Below, one piece after another: positions 13,939 to 15,885 of a stretch of DNA of 15,885 bases. Below the pieces are notes generated by a model. That model was not told the origin of the DNA, ran no database searches, and saw nothing but the letters and a program-made list of their open reading frames with translations. Each line of letters starts with the position of its first letter. Within the stretch, counting starts at the first letter, position 1. The translations under genes and the position numbers were made by a program. Origin of the DNA: Bacteroidales bacterium GP4 (GTDB taxonomy: Bacteria; Bacteroidota; Bacteroidia; Bacteroidales; Muribaculaceae); NCBI GenBank assembly GCA_001701065.1, contig DAAL01000194.1:2639-18523 (forward strand). The letters are read 5' to 3'.

Positions 13939-15372
13939 ATGAGCGAAGCTATCGATAATAGATACCAGATAATCACTAATGTCAACAAGCGCAAGATATT
14001 AGTGATAAACGAGATGCTCGACGTGGACCGTGAGCCAAATATTGAGTTTGAGGACTTTGAGGCTATTTTCATCAACGTCATCAACACTCTTACTGATTAT
14101 AATCTCCTCACCATACGTCTTGCCTCGCCTTTATTGTCGGAGAAGTGCCGATTCAAGCCTTGTTTTGTGACACAGCGTCTTATCGGATGGCTCGGCCCGG
14201 CGGAAATCATCGTGGACGGATACGCCAATTCGCCCACTGACCGTCTTATGTCACAGAGTATCGAAGATATATATTCCTCCCTCCGCAGATTGAACTTCCT
14301 TTTAGGAACTGAACCGGTGGTGACCCACGCTGAGGAAATGTTCCGTCTTGTGCGTTATGCCATCTCACGAGGACATTACACATTCAGCTCCGAGCCTGTC
14401 CTTGGACTTAGTTCCGGCTACATGGCTCTTTACAACTACACCCTCCTCTACCCCGGACAGGAACTTATCGCTGCGAGAGAAAGAGAATTCTTCCACAACG
14501 AGATGTTGCGTCTCGGATACATACGTCAGGGTCGATTCCTCGAAAAGATTCATGAGTGCCCCCACTGCGGCACCAATCACCTCTTCTTCTTCGAGAGTTG
14601 CCCCAAGTGCAAGAGTTCCGACATACGTCAGCAGCCGGTTATCCACCATTTCCGCTGCGCCAACGTATCGGCGGAATCAACCTATATGTACGACGGTGAG
14701 CTACGTTGCCCCAAGTGCCATCAGCTGTTGAGGCACATCGGGGTTGATTACGACAAGCCGGCGGAAATCTACACCTGCAATCAGTGTGAGGAGACATTCA
14801 TGTACCCCGACATGCGTGTGCTGTGCTCGTCATGCCGACGCACTATGACCACCGACGAATTGAGCGTCCGGGACATCACAGAATACGAGTTTACCCCCGA
14901 CGGTATCCGTGCGTTCTCCAACTACGATGTGGTCAACACCATCAGCCAGGTAGGATTCTACGGTTACTCGTCGATGCGTAACTTCATGGAATACATCCGC
15001 CAGTTTGCCACATCGGTGGCAAGCCGTGACGAACTGCTGATTGTGGTGCGCTTCTACGTGTTTGACCCTACCCCCGATGAAGTTTCCTATCAGGAGGTAC
15101 GTCCGCCTATCGTGCAGGCGATGAGCCGATTCTCCTCCTATAAGAGCGCGATATGGGGCAACAACTACTACTTCACCTGCCGTGTCAGGGAAGGCGAGAT
15201 AGCACGTGTGCAAGGACAGATGGAGTTTGAGCTGAAAGCCGAGTTGAACGACTACAAGGAGATTCACGCCGGATTCCAGTTTGAGCTTGTGGAGACTTAC
15301 TTCTTCCACCATGACACTGACCCCGACAAGTTTATACGACGAATAGAAGAAACTCGACATAACGTTATATAA
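13939..15372 (+). CDS. Cytoplasmic TackOD1-like multi-zinc-ribbon protein with degenerate GGDEF-like C-terminus
   Basis: 477 aa, no signal peptide or membrane segment. Residues 1-125 form an alpha/beta region that could be a degenerate receiver-like domain (KRKILVINEML, FEAIFINVINTL, KPCFVTQ, AEIIVDGYANSP). Residues 200-300 contain a dense set of zinc ligands: CPHC (207-210), CPKC (221-224), HHFRC (236-240), CPKC (257-260), CNQC (280-283) and CSSC (296-299), with the phrases QPVIHHFRCA and LRHIGVDYDKPAE. This pattern resembles the TackOD1 output domain described from archaeal and bacterial signalling proteins. The C-terminus (345-470) has a predicted order of elements like GGDEF: ELLIVVRFYVFD, then IVQAMSRFSSYKSAIWGNNYYFTCRV where a GGDEF motif would sit, then AGFQFELVETYFF. 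The catalytic signature is absent. I infer a regulatory subunit for the adjacent synthase; it starts 7 bases after the adaptor gene and is followed 30 bases later by the glycosyltransferase. Confidence 0.7.
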   Translation: MSEAIDNRYQIITNVNKRKILVINEMLDVDREPNIEFEDFEAIFINVINTLTDYNLLTIRLASPLLSEKCRFKPCFVTQRLIGWLGPAEIIVDGYANSPTDRLMSQSIEDIYSSLRRLNFLLGTEPVVTHAEEMFRLVRYAISRGHYTFSSEPVLGLSSGYMALYNYTLLYPGQELIAAREREFFHNEMLRLGYIRQGRFLEKIHECPHCGTNHLFFFESCPKCKSSDIRQQPVIHHFRCANVSAESTYMYDGELRCPKCHQLLRHIGVDYDKPAEIYTCNQCEETFMYPDMRVLCSSCRRTMTTDELSVRDITEYEFTPDGIRAFSNYDVVNTISQVGFYGYSSMRNFMEYIRQFATSVASRDELLIVVRFYVFDPTPDEVSYQEVRPPIVQAMSRFSSYKSAIWGNNYYFTCRVREGEIARVQGQMEFELKAELNDYKEIHAGFQFELVETYFFHHDTDPDKFIRRIEETRHNVI

Positions 15373-15402
15373 AAGCAAAAAACAATATAAGGAACTGACC
15401 TG

Positions 15403-15885
15403 ATGGATATAATAGATACCATAGTAAAGGTACTGATGGGCTACGCATTTCAGATTTTGGACGGCATCATGGTGTGCTTCTCCAACAATCTGTCATGGGA
15501 AATGGCGCTGTCCACATTCTGGTTCCTGTTCCTTATAGAGTTCCCGCGCTATTATATGCTTGACATGGCGGTGGCGATAAAGCATCTTACAACCCGCAAG
15601 AAGCGGCAGCGGCGCGCTGACGTCGCCCGACGGATGCTGTACATCGAAAACCCGTTGGTGTCAATTATAGCTCCGGGAAAGAACGAAGGAAGACACATAG
15701 CCAAATTAGTGAAGTCCCTTAAGGAACAGACCTACCAGAACTTTGAAATTATAATAGTCGACGACGGTTCCGACGATGCCACTCCGCTCATCTGCAATGA
15801 CCTCCAGAGAGCCGGATACATCCACAAATTCCTGAGAATGCACCAGAGCGGCGGCAAGGCAAGCGCAGCCAACTATGCCGCGCTG
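15403..15885 (+). CDS. Membrane-bound processive GT2 exopolysaccharide synthase, N-terminal part
   Basis: The ATG at 15403 opens a frame that runs without a stop for 161 codons to the window end. Residues 32-57 or so are a hydrophobic membrane segment (MALSTFWFLFLIEFPRYYML). A basic cytoplasmic stretch follows (RKKRQRRADVARR), then the GT-A core: PLVSIIAPGKNEG (84-96), FEIIIVDDGSDDAT (114-127, UDP-binding D120/D121) and HQSGGKASAANYAAL (147-161), the GGKxxAxN motif of processive synthases such as PgaC, Alg8, hyaluronan and cellulose synthases. It would polymerise a nucleotide-sugar at the inner membrane and pass it to the HlyD/TolC-like exporter. The DxD, the QxxRW motif, the later membrane helices and any C-terminal PilZ domain lie beyond the window, so the polymer cannot be named. 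Confidence 0.9.
   Translation, partial: MDIIDTIVKVLMGYAFQILDGIMVCFSNNLSWEMALSTFWFLFLIEFPRYYMLDMAVAIKHLTTRKKRQRRADVARRMLYIENPLVSIIAPGKNEGRHIAKLVKSLKEQTYQNFEIIIVDDGSDDATPLICNDLQRAGYIHKFLRMHQSGGKASAANYAAL

Noticed and set aside
14830..15378. 182-codon minus-strand open frame
   Set aside because: Antisense to the conserved C-terminus of the zinc-ribbon protein. Val/His-rich translation with no domain signature.
1..15885. CRISPR arrays, tRNA/rRNA genes, insertion sequences, prophage or attachment sites
   Set aside because: Scanned by eye for regularly spaced repeats, cloverleaf patterns, transposase or integrase motifs and terminal inverted repeats; none was found.

Overview
The window looks like chromosomal DNA from a gut-type member of the Bacteroidales. 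The protein families point that way: type-B ribosomal protein L31, a secreted protein with a type IX secretion (T9SS) C-terminal domain, a 2-oxoacid:acceptor oxidoreductase alpha subunit, and a lone biotin-carrying carboxyltransferase. So do several upstream regions carrying the Bacteroidetes -7 promoter element TAnnTTTG, twice with TTTG exactly 19 bases upstream, and the absence of Shine-Dalgarno sequences. Muribaculaceae is my best guess at family, but this is inference and the genus cannot be named.

Left part (1-3653, minus strand). A likely co-transcribed run encodes a class I aminotransferase, a dolichol/polyprenol-phosphate-mannose-synthase-like glycosyltransferase and dihydroorotase (pyrC). 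Beyond pyrC lies the 5' end of a 2-oxoacid:acceptor oxidoreductase alpha subunit with its own promoter; its reading frame is broken after 38 codons. A 317-bp intergenic region then separates the aminotransferase from a plus-strand gene for a secreted 610-aa T9SS cargo protein (3971-5803).

Middle part (5885-10688, minus strand). Three separate transcription units encode ribosomal protein L31 type B, a biotin-containing oxaloacetate decarboxylase/pyruvate carboxylase-type carboxyltransferase, and a class A penicillin-binding protein (PBP1A). Each is followed by a clear hairpin terminator.

Right part (10878-15885, plus strand). This is the most interesting region. Transcribed divergently from PBP1A, a compact operon encodes (1) a TolC-like outer-membrane channel, (2) an HlyD-like inner-membrane adaptor with an extra C-terminal SPOR (peptidoglycan-binding) domain, (3) a cytoplasmic protein with multiple Cys-X2-Cys zinc ribbons (TackOD1-like) and a C-terminal region resembling a degenerate GGDEF domain, and (4) a membrane-bound family 2 processive glycosyltransferase that runs off the window end. 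Together they look like a synthase-dependent exopolysaccharide production and export machine: the glycosyltransferase polymerises sugar at the inner membrane, the HlyD-SPOR and TolC-like proteins form the trans-envelope conduit, and the zinc-ribbon protein is the candidate regulator. I do not recognise this exact gene combination as a named system.

No tRNA, rRNA, CRISPR array, insertion sequence or phage gene was seen.
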